Positions 13,808-20,739 of a DNA stretch of 25,063 nt are shown piece by piece. Numbering within the stretch: position 1 is the first letter of the stretch; each line of letters begins with the position of its first letter. This DNA comes from an uncultured Roseiflexaceae bacterium (GTDB lineage: Bacteria; Chloroflexota; Chloroflexia; Chloroflexales; Roseiflexaceae). Position numbers and translations under genes: made by a program. The notes beneath the pieces were generated by a model. The model was not told where the DNA came from, searched no databases, and saw only the letters and a list, made by a program, of their open reading frames with translations. The DNA is taken from NCBI GenBank assembly GCA_937974195.1, contig CALJIC010000065.1, positions 1-25,063 on the forward strand, written 5' to 3'.

Positions 13808-13849
13808 GGGCGTCGCCTGCTACGCCTGCTCGTGAGGGCGTCGCCTGCT
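13808..13849 (+). repeat. 14-bp direct repeat after smpB
   Basis: GGGCGTCGCCTGCT occurs at 13808-13821 and again at 13836-13849, starting right after the smpB stop codon. The remainder of the gap to 14148 holds a promoter (14003-14031) and no other gene I can support. Confidence 0.6.
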
Positions 13850-14002
13850 GCGTCCCACCTCACACCGTGGCGATCGCCCCCTTTCAGCCCCGAAACCCAG
13901 CTCCCCGCACACACGCCCCAGCGGCAGATCGCGCGAGCGAGCCACGCCAGCGGGCGGGCCGGCCCGCAACGATCCCGAGTCCGATCCGCCACTCATCTTC
14001 CC

Positions 14003-14031
14003 TTGCGTCTTGTTTCTCGCAAGTCTATAAT
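14003..14031 (+). promoter_or_regulatory. Promoter for the Clp-like ATPase gene
   Basis: TTGCGT (14003-14008), a 17-base spacer, then a perfect TATAAT (14026-14031). The leader to the ATG at 14149 would be about 110 bases. The local sequence is AT-richer than the flanks, in keeping with a promoter. Confidence 0.55.
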
Positions 14032-14148
14032 CAAAGATAAGGCGACAAGGCGAAGCCATCAGCGACGCTATCGCCTGAGTGCGACGCTTCTCCCCCCCAA
14101 TACTCACGAGCACCACCGCAGCACGCAATCAATCGAACTGGAGACAAG

Positions 14149-15360
14149 ATGGAACAGATACCTGCAGGGATGCGCCGGGCAGTGCGCGGGTCCGCAAATC
14201 CGCTTGATGAGGTCGAGGAGAAGCTTCGGCAGACGATCTTTGGCCAGGAGCGCGCGATCGAAGCGATCGTGCGTCTGCTCAACCGCGCGCGATTCGGCTT
14301 CTCTGCCGGCAACCCGCGCCGTCCGCGCGCGACGCTGCTCTTCCTCGGGCCGACTGGCGTCGGCAAGACGGCCACCGCGCGCCGGCTGGCGCAGCTGCTC
14401 AGGCCGGACGGCGAGGCGTTCCTGAAGATCGACTGCTCGCTCTTCAGTCAGGGCCACGAGGTCTCGGCGCTGGTCGGCGCGCCCCCCTCCTACGTCGGGC
14501 GCGACCAGAAGCCGCTGCTCAACCCCGAGATCATTGAGCAGGAGAACAGCGTCGTCCTCTTCGACGAGATCGAGAAGGGCCAGCCGGAGCTGTGGAACCT
14601 GCTGCTGCAGATCATGGAGGACGGCGAGATCCTGCTGCTCAACGGCGGCCGCCGCGTGTCGTTCCACAGCAGCATCGTGGTGCTGACGACCAACGTGGGC
14701 GCCAAGGAGATGGTGGACTTCCTCGACCGGCGGACGATCGGCTTCCGGACCCCGGCCAAGGATGTCGAGGCCACCGGCCAGCAGATCTACCAGATCGGCT
14801 TCGAGGCGCTGCAGCGCGTCTTCCAGCCCGAGTGGATCAACCGGCTGGACGAGATCATCGCCTTCCGCCCGCTGTCGAGCGAGATCCTGCGCCAGGTGCT
14901 GGAGCGCATGCTGCAGGAGGCCAACGAGACCTACCTGCGCCACGGCATCAGCGTCGAGCTCACCGAGGAGGCCAAGGAGTACGTGCTGCGCAAGGGGTTC
15001 GAGCCGCGCTTCGGCGCCCGGCCGCTGCGCCAGCAGCTGCTCAAGCTCGTCGAGGCGCCGCTGGCCGACCTGATGGCCTCGGGCGGCATTCCGCAGGGCG
15101 CGCGCGTGCTGGTGGCCGCCACCGGCGTGGACAAGCACGGCGAGGCGCTCGAGTTCCTCTACGAGCCGGCGCCGGAGCTGCTGCTGCAGGCGCAGGAGCT
15201 GCGCGCGGCTGAGGTCGGGCGGGACAAGAAGGAGGAGGGTCCGCAGCAGCCGAGCGTCGGGCTCTCGGCCGACAAGGGCCAGACGATGGAGCACACCGCC
15301 GGCCCGCTCGGTGCGCGCGGCCCGCGCATGACACCGCGGCGCAACGACGACCGGCGGTAG
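14149..15360 (+). CDS. Single-ring Clp/Hsp100 AAA+ ATPase (D2-type only)
   Basis: A 403-residue AAA+ protein that matches the second ATPase domain (D2) of ClpA/ClpB/ClpC plus the C-terminal D2-small domain, without the N-domain, D1 or middle domain. It has Walker A GPTGVGKT (67-74), pore loop SYVG with Y115, Walker B VVLFDE (135-140), sensor 1 TTN (180-182), arginine finger R232 in NRLDEI, and sensor 2 GARPLR (R291). The tripeptide IGF at 197-199 sits between sensor 1 and the arginine finger, where ClpA carries its ClpP-binding IGL loop; ClpB lacks it. The tail from about residue 350 is charged and probably disordered. The family unfolds proteins, and this member may feed ClpP (inference). 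It follows smpB, with its own promoter. Confidence 0.9.
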   Translation: MEQIPAGMRRAVRGSANPLDEVEEKLRQTIFGQERAIEAIVRLLNRARFGFSAGNPRRPRATLLFLGPTGVGKTATARRLAQLLRPDGEAFLKIDCSLFSQGHEVSALVGAPPSYVGRDQKPLLNPEIIEQENSVVLFDEIEKGQPELWNLLLQIMEDGEILLLNGGRRVSFHSSIVVLTTNVGAKEMVDFLDRRTIGFRTPAKDVEATGQQIYQIGFEALQRVFQPEWINRLDEIIAFRPLSSEILRQVLERMLQEANETYLRHGISVELTEEAKEYVLRKGFEPRFGARPLRQQLLKLVEAPLADLMASGGIPQGARVLVAATGVDKHGEALEFLYEPAPELLLQAQELRAAEVGRDKKEEGPQQPSVGLSADKGQTMEHTAGPLGARGPRMTPRRNDDRR

Positions 15361-15364
15361 GAGT

Positions 15365-15381
15365 GCAGGAGAGACTCCTGC
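15365..15381 (+). terminator. Short hairpin after the Clp-like gene
   Basis: GCAGGAG (15365-15371) pairs with CTCCTGC (15375-15381) around a three-base loop, starting 4 bases after the stop codon. There is no T tract. It belongs to the same repeat-rich block as the large palindrome at 15394-15445. Confidence 0.4.
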
Positions 15382-15393
15382 GATAGGGGCGCA

Positions 15394-15445
15394 GTAGGGG
15401 CACAGTTAGGGGCGCAGCACGCTGCGCCCCTAACTGTGCCCCTAC
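15394..15445. repeat. 25-bp perfect palindrome built of TAGGGGCGCAG units
   Basis: Arms 15394-15418 and 15421-15445 are perfect complements with a two-base centre. The left side is made of tandem 11-12 base units (TAGGGGCGCAG at 15384-15394, TAGGGGCACAGT, TAGGGGCGCAG), and a diverged unit TAGGAGTGCAG begins at the stop codon of the Clp-like gene (15358). The right arm contains the stop codon of the PfkB gene (15444-15442 on the minus strand). It sits between convergent genes and can end transcription from both sides. It looks like a member of a dispersed intergenic repeat family. Confidence 0.85.
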
Positions 15446-16272
15446 ATCTGTCCCCGGCGTTGATTCACCTCGGCGCGCGTGGGGATCGCGCTGGCGCCAG
15501 GCCCCTCGACGCTCCGCCCGGCCACGCAGGCCGCGAAGTTGGCCGCCTCGATCGGGTCGCCGGTCTCGTGCAGGCGCACGAACAGCGCTGCGGCGAACAC
15601 ATCCCCCGCGCCGGTCGGGTCGCGCTCGTCTGCCGGGCAGGCCGCGATGGGGTGCGGCTTGCCCTCGATGAAGAGCGTCGAGCCGGCCGCGCCGCGCGTC
15701 AGCGCCACCAGCCGGCAGTGGCGGGCGTAGTCGATCGCGAGCGACTCGTCGCCGCGCACGTCCTCGATGCTCAGCACGAGCACATCGATCTGGCGCAGCA
15801 GCTCGGGCTCTGGGCGCCACGGCCGGTACATGACCGGGCCGGGGAGCGGCTCGCGCCACTCGCGCATGAGCCCCTGCGGAGTCATGCCGACCAGCGCGTC
15901 CGGGAAGGCCAGGCTCAGCTCGGCCGAGGTCTCGGCCGCGACCGGGCCGAGGTGGATCACCGGCGCGCTGCGCCACTCGGCCGGCACGTCATCGAGGGTG
16001 ATCTGCCCGGCCGCCGCGTGCAAGATCTGCACGCGGCCGGCGGGCGTGTAGCGGTTCTCGAACGTCGGGGCCGGCAGGCGCTCGCAGTACGCGACCTCGA
16101 TCTCCGCCGGCCACTCCGCCGGCAGCGGGGCGGGGGCGGACACAACGGCCACCCGCGCGCCGAGGCGGTGGGCCGTGAGCGACGAGTACATCGCCGTGCC
16201 GCCTGGGGTCGTGCTGCCGTCCGGGAGCAGGTCGCGGGTGAAGTGGCCGAGCAGGAGATAGTCAGGAGCCAT
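15442..16272 (-). CDS. PfkB-family carbohydrate kinase
   Basis: A 276-residue ribokinase-like sugar or nucleoside kinase. The N-terminal substrate motif PGGTAMYSSLTAHRLGA covers about residues 23-39. The C-terminal signature DPTGAGDVFAAAL (218-230) contains the anion hole and the catalytic base D224. It is shorter than typical ribokinases (about 300), and the substrate cannot be named. It is the last gene of the rpmH-rnpA-yidC-jag run, beginning 12 bases after the jag stop, an unusual companion for that cluster. The ribosome site before the ATG at 16272 is weak. The stop codon TAG is part of the large palindrome, so the last residues (RRGQM) may have been set by insertion of that repeat. Confidence 0.88.
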   Translation of the reverse strand: MAPDYLLLGHFTRDLLPDGSTTPGGTAMYSSLTAHRLGARVAVVSAPAPLPAEWPAEIEVAYCERLPAPTFENRYTPAGRVQILHAAAGQITLDDVPAEWRSAPVIHLGPVAAETSAELSLAFPDALVGMTPQGLMREWREPLPGPVMYRPWRPEPELLRQIDVLVLSIEDVRGDESLAIDYARHCRLVALTRGAAGSTLFIEGKPHPIAACPADERDPTGAGDVFAAALFVRLHETGDPIEAANFAACVAGRSVEGPGASAIPTRAEVNQRRGQM

Positions 16273-16284
16273 TGATTGTGCTGC

Positions 16285-16977
16285 CTACGAGGACTTGGCG
16301 GGGTAGATGACAACCTTGCGGTTCTCGCCCTCGCCACTGCTCTCGGTATAGACGGTAGGGTCGTTGCGCAGCGCCAGATGGACGATGCGCCGCTCGTAGG
16401 CCCCCATCGGCTCCAGCATCAGCGGCCGCCCGCTCTGGCGAACGCGCTCGGCCATGCGCCGCGCGAGGCCCTCGAGCGACTCCTGCCGCCGCTGGCGATA
16501 GTTGCCGACGTCGACCACCACCTGCGGCCACTTCTGCACCTTGCGGCTGACCAGCAGGTTGACCATGAACTGGAGCGAGCGCAGCGTCTCGCCGCGCCGG
16601 CCGATCAGCAGGCTCATCGCCTCCTCGTCGGCGCCCTCGACGTGCAGCGTGATCGTCTCCTCCGGCTCGCCGCGCTGGTCCGGCACGCTGCTGCGCACGG
16701 CCGTGACGTAGGCGTGGATGTCCATCCGCTCCAGCAGGTCCTCGAGGATACGCCGGGCGATGCTGTCCACCGTGGCGGCGCCTTCGGCCGGGGCAGCGGG
16801 CTCGGGGGGCGCCTCCTCCTCGTCATCGACGACGGTCACTCGTACCAGCGCCTCCTCCTCGTCGCTGCCCGGTTCGAGCACCTCGATCGCGACCTCGTCA
16901 CGATCTTTCCCCAGCTGGGCGAGGGCTAGCCGGATCGCCTCGGCCACCGTACGCGCACTGATCTCGATGCTTTTCAT
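16285..16977 (-). CDS. jag: Jag/SpoIIIJ-associated RNA-binding protein (KH-R3H)
   Basis: A 230-residue cytoplasmic RNA-binding protein that, in other bacteria (also called KhpB/EloR), works with KhpA in the control of cell elongation. Domain order is Jag_N (about residues 1-50), an acidic linker (DDEEEAPPEP), a KH domain (about 68-149) with the GRRG loop at 126-129, and R3H (about 155-228) containing YERRIVHLAL. The start at 16977 (MKSIEISA) was chosen because AGGA lies 7 bases upstream; the open frame extends to 17019. Odd point: the GFLGxG-type motif that usually closes Jag_N is absent and is replaced by an acidic GSDEEEALV. It follows yidC by 57 bases, the standard order. Confidence 0.93.
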   Translation of the reverse strand: MKSIEISARTVAEAIRLALAQLGKDRDEVAIEVLEPGSDEEEALVRVTVVDDEEEAPPEPAAPAEGAATVDSIARRILEDLLERMDIHAYVTAVRSSVPDQRGEPEETITLHVEGADEEAMSLLIGRRGETLRSLQFMVNLLVSRKVQKWPQVVVDVGNYRQRRQESLEGLARRMAERVRQSGRPLMLEPMGAYERRIVHLALRNDPTVYTESSGEGENRKVVIYPAKSS

Positions 16978-17034
16978 ATCATCCTCGGATTGGCGGGCGC
17001 GGCGCCCAACCGGTGCCACTGTGGAGCGCGTCGG

Positions 17035-18054
17035 CTAGCGGCGCGCCTTGCGCCGGCGTGGGTTCAGCTGACCGTTGCCGGTGAGCTGCCGCCTGGTTTC
17101 GGCGATGGCCTGCTCGCTCGCCGAAGTGGGCTCATCGGCGGCGGCGGCCTCTGCCCGTGGTTCCATCAGCGGGCGCAGCACATCCCAGAAGTCCGTCTTC
17201 TTCGCAGGCTCCTCCGCGGCAGCCGTCGCGCCGCCTGCGGCAGCCGCCGCGCCGACCGGCGTCACGGGCGGAAGGAGGCCGCCGTCGGTCGGCAGGAACT
17301 TCAGGTAGTTGGCCAGCGAGCCCCAGCCGGAGATCACATACTGCTGGATCACCGAGAGAATGCTGCCGACCACCCAGTAGAGGACGGCGCCGCTCGGGAA
17401 GGTGAACCCGATGTAGCCGAAGACGATCGGCAGGACGAGCATCGACTGCGACATCGCCTTCTGCTGCGGGTCCTGGATGCGCGGCGTCGCCATCAGCTGC
17501 ACCATCAGCTGGAACACCACCGAGAGGATCGGCAGGATGTAGAGCGGGTCGGTCCGGCCGAGGTCGGTGAGCCAGAGGAAGCCGCCGGCGAGCTGCGGTT
17601 GGCCGAGCGTCTCCGGGAGGGTGGCGTTGATGCCGTTCTCGCTCAGCGCGCGCGCCATGGCGCCGGCGGCATGCTCGGCGGACGAGACGCGCGTCAGGCT
17701 GATCACCGCCTGGTAGACGCCGAGGAAGATCGGGAGCTGCAGGAACATCGGCAGGCACCCGCCCGCAGGGTTGACCTTGTGCTCCCGGTAGAGCTTCATG
17801 GTCTCTTCCTGGAGCTTCTGCGGGTCCTTGCCGTACTTGCGCTGGAGCTCCTTCATCAGCGGCTGGAGCTCCTGCATCTTGCGCGTGGACTGGAGGGACT
17901 TGATCGTGAGCGGCAGGATCACCAGGCGCGCGACGATCGTGAACAGAATGATCGCCAGGCCTGCGCTGCCGGGCAGCCCCGCTCCTGCAAACCAGTTATA
18001 GAACGTCAGCAGAATCTGCTCGAGGAAGAGGACGAACGCGTTCCAGATACCCAT
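17035..18054 (-). CDS. yidC: Membrane protein insertase YidC/Oxa1
   Basis: A 339-residue insertase that helps Sec-dependent and Sec-independent proteins enter the cytoplasmic membrane. The groove arginine is R43 in ILFTIVARLVILPLT. The cytoplasmic hairpin follows (about residues 55-95, STRKMQELQPLMKELQRKYG). Membrane spans are at about 32-50, 98-118 (CLPMFLQLPIFLGVYQAVI), 170-190, 205-220 and 222-240. The large extracytoplasmic domain of proteobacterial YidC is missing, as in Gram-positive and Chloroflexota forms. The C-terminal tail has an Ala-rich linker and a basic end (NPRRRKARR) of the kind that contacts ribosomes. The ATG at 18054 lies one base after the rnpA stop. Confidence 0.96.
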   Translation of the reverse strand: MGIWNAFVLFLEQILLTFYNWFAGAGLPGSAGLAIILFTIVARLVILPLTIKSLQSTRKMQELQPLMKELQRKYGKDPQKLQEETMKLYREHKVNPAGGCLPMFLQLPIFLGVYQAVISLTRVSSAEHAAGAMARALSENGINATLPETLGQPQLAGGFLWLTDLGRTDPLYILPILSVVFQLMVQLMATPRIQDPQQKAMSQSMLVLPIVFGYIGFTFPSGAVLYWVVGSILSVIQQYVISGWGSLANYLKFLPTDGGLLPPVTPVGAAAAAGGATAAAEEPAKKTDFWDVLRPLMEPRAEAAAADEPTSASEQAIAETRRQLTGNGQLNPRRRKARR

Positions 18055-18055
18055 A

Positions 18056-18430
18056 CTACTGCTCTAGTTGTGCTTCTGCGCGCTGCTCGGGCTTGCGCCA
18101 CACGCCAGCGCGCCGCAGAAGCTGTGCGATCGCCGCCTGGAGCCGGTGAAACTCGATCGTCGTGAGCTCCGGGGAGCGCAGGATGAATACGAGATCCCAG
18201 CCAGGGGCGATCTGATCATACATCAGCCGGACGGCCTCGCGGACGCGCCTCCGCGCCCGGTTGCGCTCGACTGCCTTGCCGAACCGCTTGCCGACGACGA
18301 AGCCGCAGCGCGTACCGCGGCGACGGCTCGGTGCGGCGTTGAGGGTGAGGAGCTCGTCGTCCCAGCGGCGCCCGGTGCGCCTGACCCGCTGAAACTGCTC
18401 GGGCCGGCGCAGGCGGTACGCTCGTTTCAT
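18056..18430 (-). CDS. rnpA: Ribonuclease P protein component
   Basis: A 124-residue protein subunit of RNase P, which with its RNA trims the 5' leader of tRNA precursors. It begins MKRAYRLRRPEQFQRV. The RNR motif is KRFGKAVERNRARRRVREAVR (residues about 48-68), and GWDLVFILRSP forms the following strand. Length is usual. The ATG at 18430 has no clear Shine-Dalgarno; the bases just before it are a tandem GACCTGC repeat that can pair with a copy nearer rpmH, which may limit its translation. The stop is one base from the yidC ATG. Confidence 0.95.
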   Translation of the reverse strand: MKRAYRLRRPEQFQRVRRTGRRWDDELLTLNAAPSRRRGTRCGFVVGKRFGKAVERNRARRRVREAVRLMYDQIAPGWDLVFILRSPELTTIEFHRLQAAIAQLLRRAGVWRKPEQRAEAQLEQ

Positions 18431-18433
18431 GAT

Positions 18434-18490
18434 GCAGGTCGCAGGTCGCAGGTCGCGTGGTGCACGGGCAGCTCCATCTCTGTGACCTGC
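18434..18490 (-). repeat. Tandem 7-bp repeat with complementary copy before rnpA
   Basis: GCAGGTC is present three times in tandem at 18434-18454. The complement GACCTGC is at 18484-18490. In the rpmH-to-rnpA transcript, GCAGGTC comes first and can pair with any of three following GACCTGC units, the last of which ends 4 bases before the rnpA start codon. It fills most of the 100-base rpmH-rnpA gap, where other genomes have a very short spacer. Confidence 0.65.
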
Positions 18491-18530
18491 GGTCGCTCGC
18501 TTCTGCCCGAGGCAGACGCTGCGACGCCGT

Positions 18531-18704
18531 CTAGCGGTGGCCGCGCCGCACGGCGCGCCGCTCGTCGCTCACGGTCAGGCGCCAGCGGCCGCGCAGCCGG
18601 CGGCGGCGCAGCACCTCGCGCCCATCTTTGGTGGCCATGCGGGCCAGGAAGCCGTGCTTGCGCCGGCGCGGGATTCGCTTGGGTTGCCAGGTTCGCTTCG
18701 GCAT
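18531..18704 (-). CDS. rpmH: 50S ribosomal protein bL34
   Basis: A 57-residue, strongly basic ribosomal protein. The family core MPKRTWQPKRIPRRRKHGFL is followed by ARMATKDGREVLRRRRLRGRW. The usual protein ends near residue 45 after RKRLTV; here WRLTV is followed by about 12 extra residues (SDERRAVRRGHR). The ATG at 18704 has GAGG 11 bases upstream. It is the first gene of the rpmH-rnpA-yidC-jag-pfkB run and has a near-consensus promoter at 18810-18839. Confidence 0.95.
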   Translation of the reverse strand: MPKRTWQPKRIPRRRKHGFLARMATKDGREVLRRRRLRGRWRLTVSDERRAVRRGHR

Positions 18705-18724
18705 TGCTCGTTATTCCTCACAAA

Positions 18725-18749
18725 GAAACAGGCGTGTTTCCCCCACGCC
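18725..18749 (-). promoter_or_regulatory. Mutually exclusive hairpins in the rpmH leader
   Basis: GAAACA (18725-18730) and TGTTTC (18735-18740) form one stem. GGCGTG (18731-18736) and CACGCC (18744-18749) form another. They share bases and cannot form together. In the transcript the upstream-arm stem (18749-18731) would form first, and the second is followed by a short U-rich stretch just before the ribosome site. This could be a switch controlling rpmH, but it is untested. Confidence 0.35.
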
Positions 18750-18809
18750 CGTGAGCCAGCTCCTGAAGGAAGGGATGACGCGGACGCGTCGGCCGCGTTT
18801 GTCCCGGCA

Positions 18810-18839
18810 ATTATACATAGGATGCGAACGTGCTGTCAA
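18810..18839 (-). promoter_or_regulatory. Promoter of the rpmH operon
   Basis: Minus-strand TTGACA (18839-18834), an 18-base spacer ending in TATG, then a perfect TATAAT (18815-18810). Both hexamers are consensus. The leader to the rpmH ATG is about 100 bases. Beyond it, 18840-18997 shows nothing I can support as a gene. Confidence 0.85.
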
Positions 18840-18997
18840 ATAGACGACGCGCGCGGCGGCTTTGTTTCCGCGCCCTCTACAGGGGTTCGGGAGGCGAAGT
18901 CTCCCCAGTTCGCGCGCCTTCCTCGGCTCGGCGGCGGGATCTGTGGCGCTCCGCAGCGGCACGACCGCGTGAGCCGGGTCATATGCGCGGCCTGCAC

Positions 18998-19046
18998 AAA
19001 ACGATGGTTGTGGGCGCCGGCAGCGAAGCCGCCAGAGCCCACAACC
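18998..19046 (-). terminator. Intrinsic terminator of the S1-domain gene
   Basis: Reading leftward, GGTTGTGGGC (19046-19037) pairs with GCCCACAACC (19015-19006), with an inner GGCGGC/GCTGCC stem. TTTT (19001-18998) follows two to four bases later. It begins 23 bases after the S1 gene stop codon. Confidence 0.85.
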
Positions 19047-19068
19047 ACCGAGTGCTTCCGCGCGTCTG

Positions 19069-20646
19069 CTACTCGTCTTCCGAGAGCGACTGGAGGGTGC
19101 GGCGCTGCGCCTCGCGCTGGCGGCGCAGCAGGCGGTCCTCCTCGTCCTCCTCCTCCGTGCGGCGGCGCCGCTCCGGCCGGCTGCGCCCGAACTTGGCCGC
19201 CAGATCCTCCAGCGTCGCGTCGCCGACGAAGGGCTCGTCCGAGTCGTCGTCGGTGGTGTAGATCTCCGGCACCCGCTCCTGCTGCCGCTCCTGGCGCCCG
19301 CGGCGCTCGCGCTCCTCGCGCGGCGGCCGCTGGAAGCGTTCCTCGCGGATCTGGCGCCCGTAGCGCGCCGGGTCGCCGGCCCCGCTGCTCGCGCCGGAGG
19401 CATCCTCAGCCGGCGTGTCCTCGAGGCGCATGGTCAGGCTGATGCGCTTGCTCTGCGGGTCCACGTCCAGCACGCGCACCTGCACCTTGTCGCCGACCTT
19501 GACGGCGTCCTCGACCCGGCTGACGCGCCCCTCGGACAGCTCCGAGATGTGGACCAGGCCGTCGCGCCCGACGCCGATGTCCACGAAGGCGCCGAATGGC
19601 GCCAGGCCGCTCACCGTGCCCTCGAGGATCTGCCCCGGCTGCAGCTGCTGCAGCCGCTGGCTGCGCAGGGCGCGGCGCAGGCTCAGGCTGATGCGCGCGC
19701 CGTCGGCGTCCACCTCGAGCACCTTGAAGGTGTAGGTCTCGCCGACCTTGACGACGTCCTCGGCCTTCTCGATGCGCCCCTCGGCCAGCTCCGACACGTG
19801 CACCAGGCCGTCTTTGCCGACGCCGATGTCCACGAACACCCCGAAGGGCGCGATGCCGGTGATCGTCCCCTCGACGTTATCGCCGACGCGCAGCGCGGCG
19901 AGGGCCTCGCGGTTCGGCTCGGGGCGCCGGCGGCGGCGGCCCTCTGCGCGCTCCTTGGAGCGCATGGTCAGGCTGATGCGCCTGCCGTCGGGCTCGACGC
20001 TCTTGACGCGCACGGTGACACGGTCGCCGATCTTGACGATGTCGCTGGGCGAGTCGATGCGCGTGTCGCTCATCTCGGAGATGTGCACCAGGCCATCGCG
20101 CCCGACGCCGATGTCGACGAAGATGCCGTACAGGGCGATGGACGTGACGCGCCCTTCGAGCTCCATGCCCGGCACAAGGTCTTTCACCCGGCGCGGTCGG
20201 CCGGTCTCCTCGCTCTCCCCCTCGTAGCTCGCGCTGGGCGCCTCGGCCGGCGCGGGCTCGTTCAAGGTGAGAGGCGCAGCGGCCTGTGCTTCGGGCGCTG
20301 GCTCGGCCGCTGCCTCGCCAGCCGTGGCCTCGGCGGCCGGTGTCTCGGCCTGCTCCGCCACCGGCTCCTCGGCGGGCTGCGCGGCTGCGGGCGCTTCGGC
20401 GGCCGGCGCTTCGGCCTGCTCCGCTACCGGCTCCTCGGCGGCCGGTGTCTCAGCCTGCTCTGCCGCTGGCTCTCCGGCGGCCTGCGCCGGCTCGGCGGGT
20501 GCCGAATCGCCCTCTGGCGCCTGGCCCTCAGCCTGCTCCGGCTCCGCCTGCCGCGCAGCCTCTGCCTCCTCGACGGACACCGTCGAGTCGAGCAGCTCAT
20601 CCAGCAATTCCTTCCGCTCCTCGCCGGGGCGCTCCTGATCGGTCAT
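19069..20646 (-). CDS. S1-domain RNA-binding protein with acidic N-terminal repeat region
   Basis: A 525-residue protein with three S1 (OB-fold) RNA-binding domains at about residues 158-229, 253-324 and 337-407. Each has the FGxFVDIGVGxDGLVHxSE pattern. It resembles ribosomal protein bS1 in function class but has only three S1 repeats. The first 150 residues are low complexity, with repeated blocks such as EEPVAEQAE and TPAAE (Ala/Glu/Pro), and the C-terminal 115 residues are strongly charged (Arg/Glu). Both ends are probably disordered. The ATG at 20646 (MTDQERPG) was chosen because GGAGG lies 9 bases upstream; an open frame starting at a TTG (20676) covers that ribosome site. It could be the organism's S1 protein or a general RNA chaperone. 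A strong terminator follows. Confidence 0.9.
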   Translation of the reverse strand: MTDQERPGEERKELLDELLDSTVSVEEAEAARQAEPEQAEGQAPEGDSAPAEPAQAAGEPAAEQAETPAAEEPVAEQAEAPAAEAPAAAQPAEEPVAEQAETPAAEATAGEAAAEPAPEAQAAAPLTLNEPAPAEAPSASYEGESEETGRPRRVKDLVPGMELEGRVTSIALYGIFVDIGVGRDGLVHISEMSDTRIDSPSDIVKIGDRVTVRVKSVEPDGRRISLTMRSKERAEGRRRRRPEPNREALAALRVGDNVEGTITGIAPFGVFVDIGVGKDGLVHVSELAEGRIEKAEDVVKVGETYTFKVLEVDADGARISLSLRRALRSQRLQQLQPGQILEGTVSGLAPFGAFVDIGVGRDGLVHISELSEGRVSRVEDAVKVGDKVQVRVLDVDPQSKRISLTMRLEDTPAEDASGASSGAGDPARYGRQIREERFQRPPREERERRGRQERQQERVPEIYTTDDDSDEPFVGDATLEDLAAKFGRSRPERRRRTEEEDEEDRLLRRQREAQRRTLQSLSEDE

Positions 20647-20739
20647 GACCAACGGTCCTCCTGGTACGTCTTCCAACAGCTCGTCTATCTAGCAGGCTGT
20701 GGGCCATAGCGGGCAGCGCGGTACTGCGCCGCGGGCCGC

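Noticed and set aside
13808..14148. tmRNA (ssrA) next to smpB
   Set aside because: I looked for the tRNA-like ends and the tag frame and found neither; the gap holds a direct repeat and a promoter.
20284..20560. Apparent tandem DNA repeat or CRISPR-like periodicity
   Set aside because: It is the coding sequence of the Ala/Glu/Pro low-complexity region of the S1 protein; units are irregular, there are no unique spacers, and the reading frame is kept.
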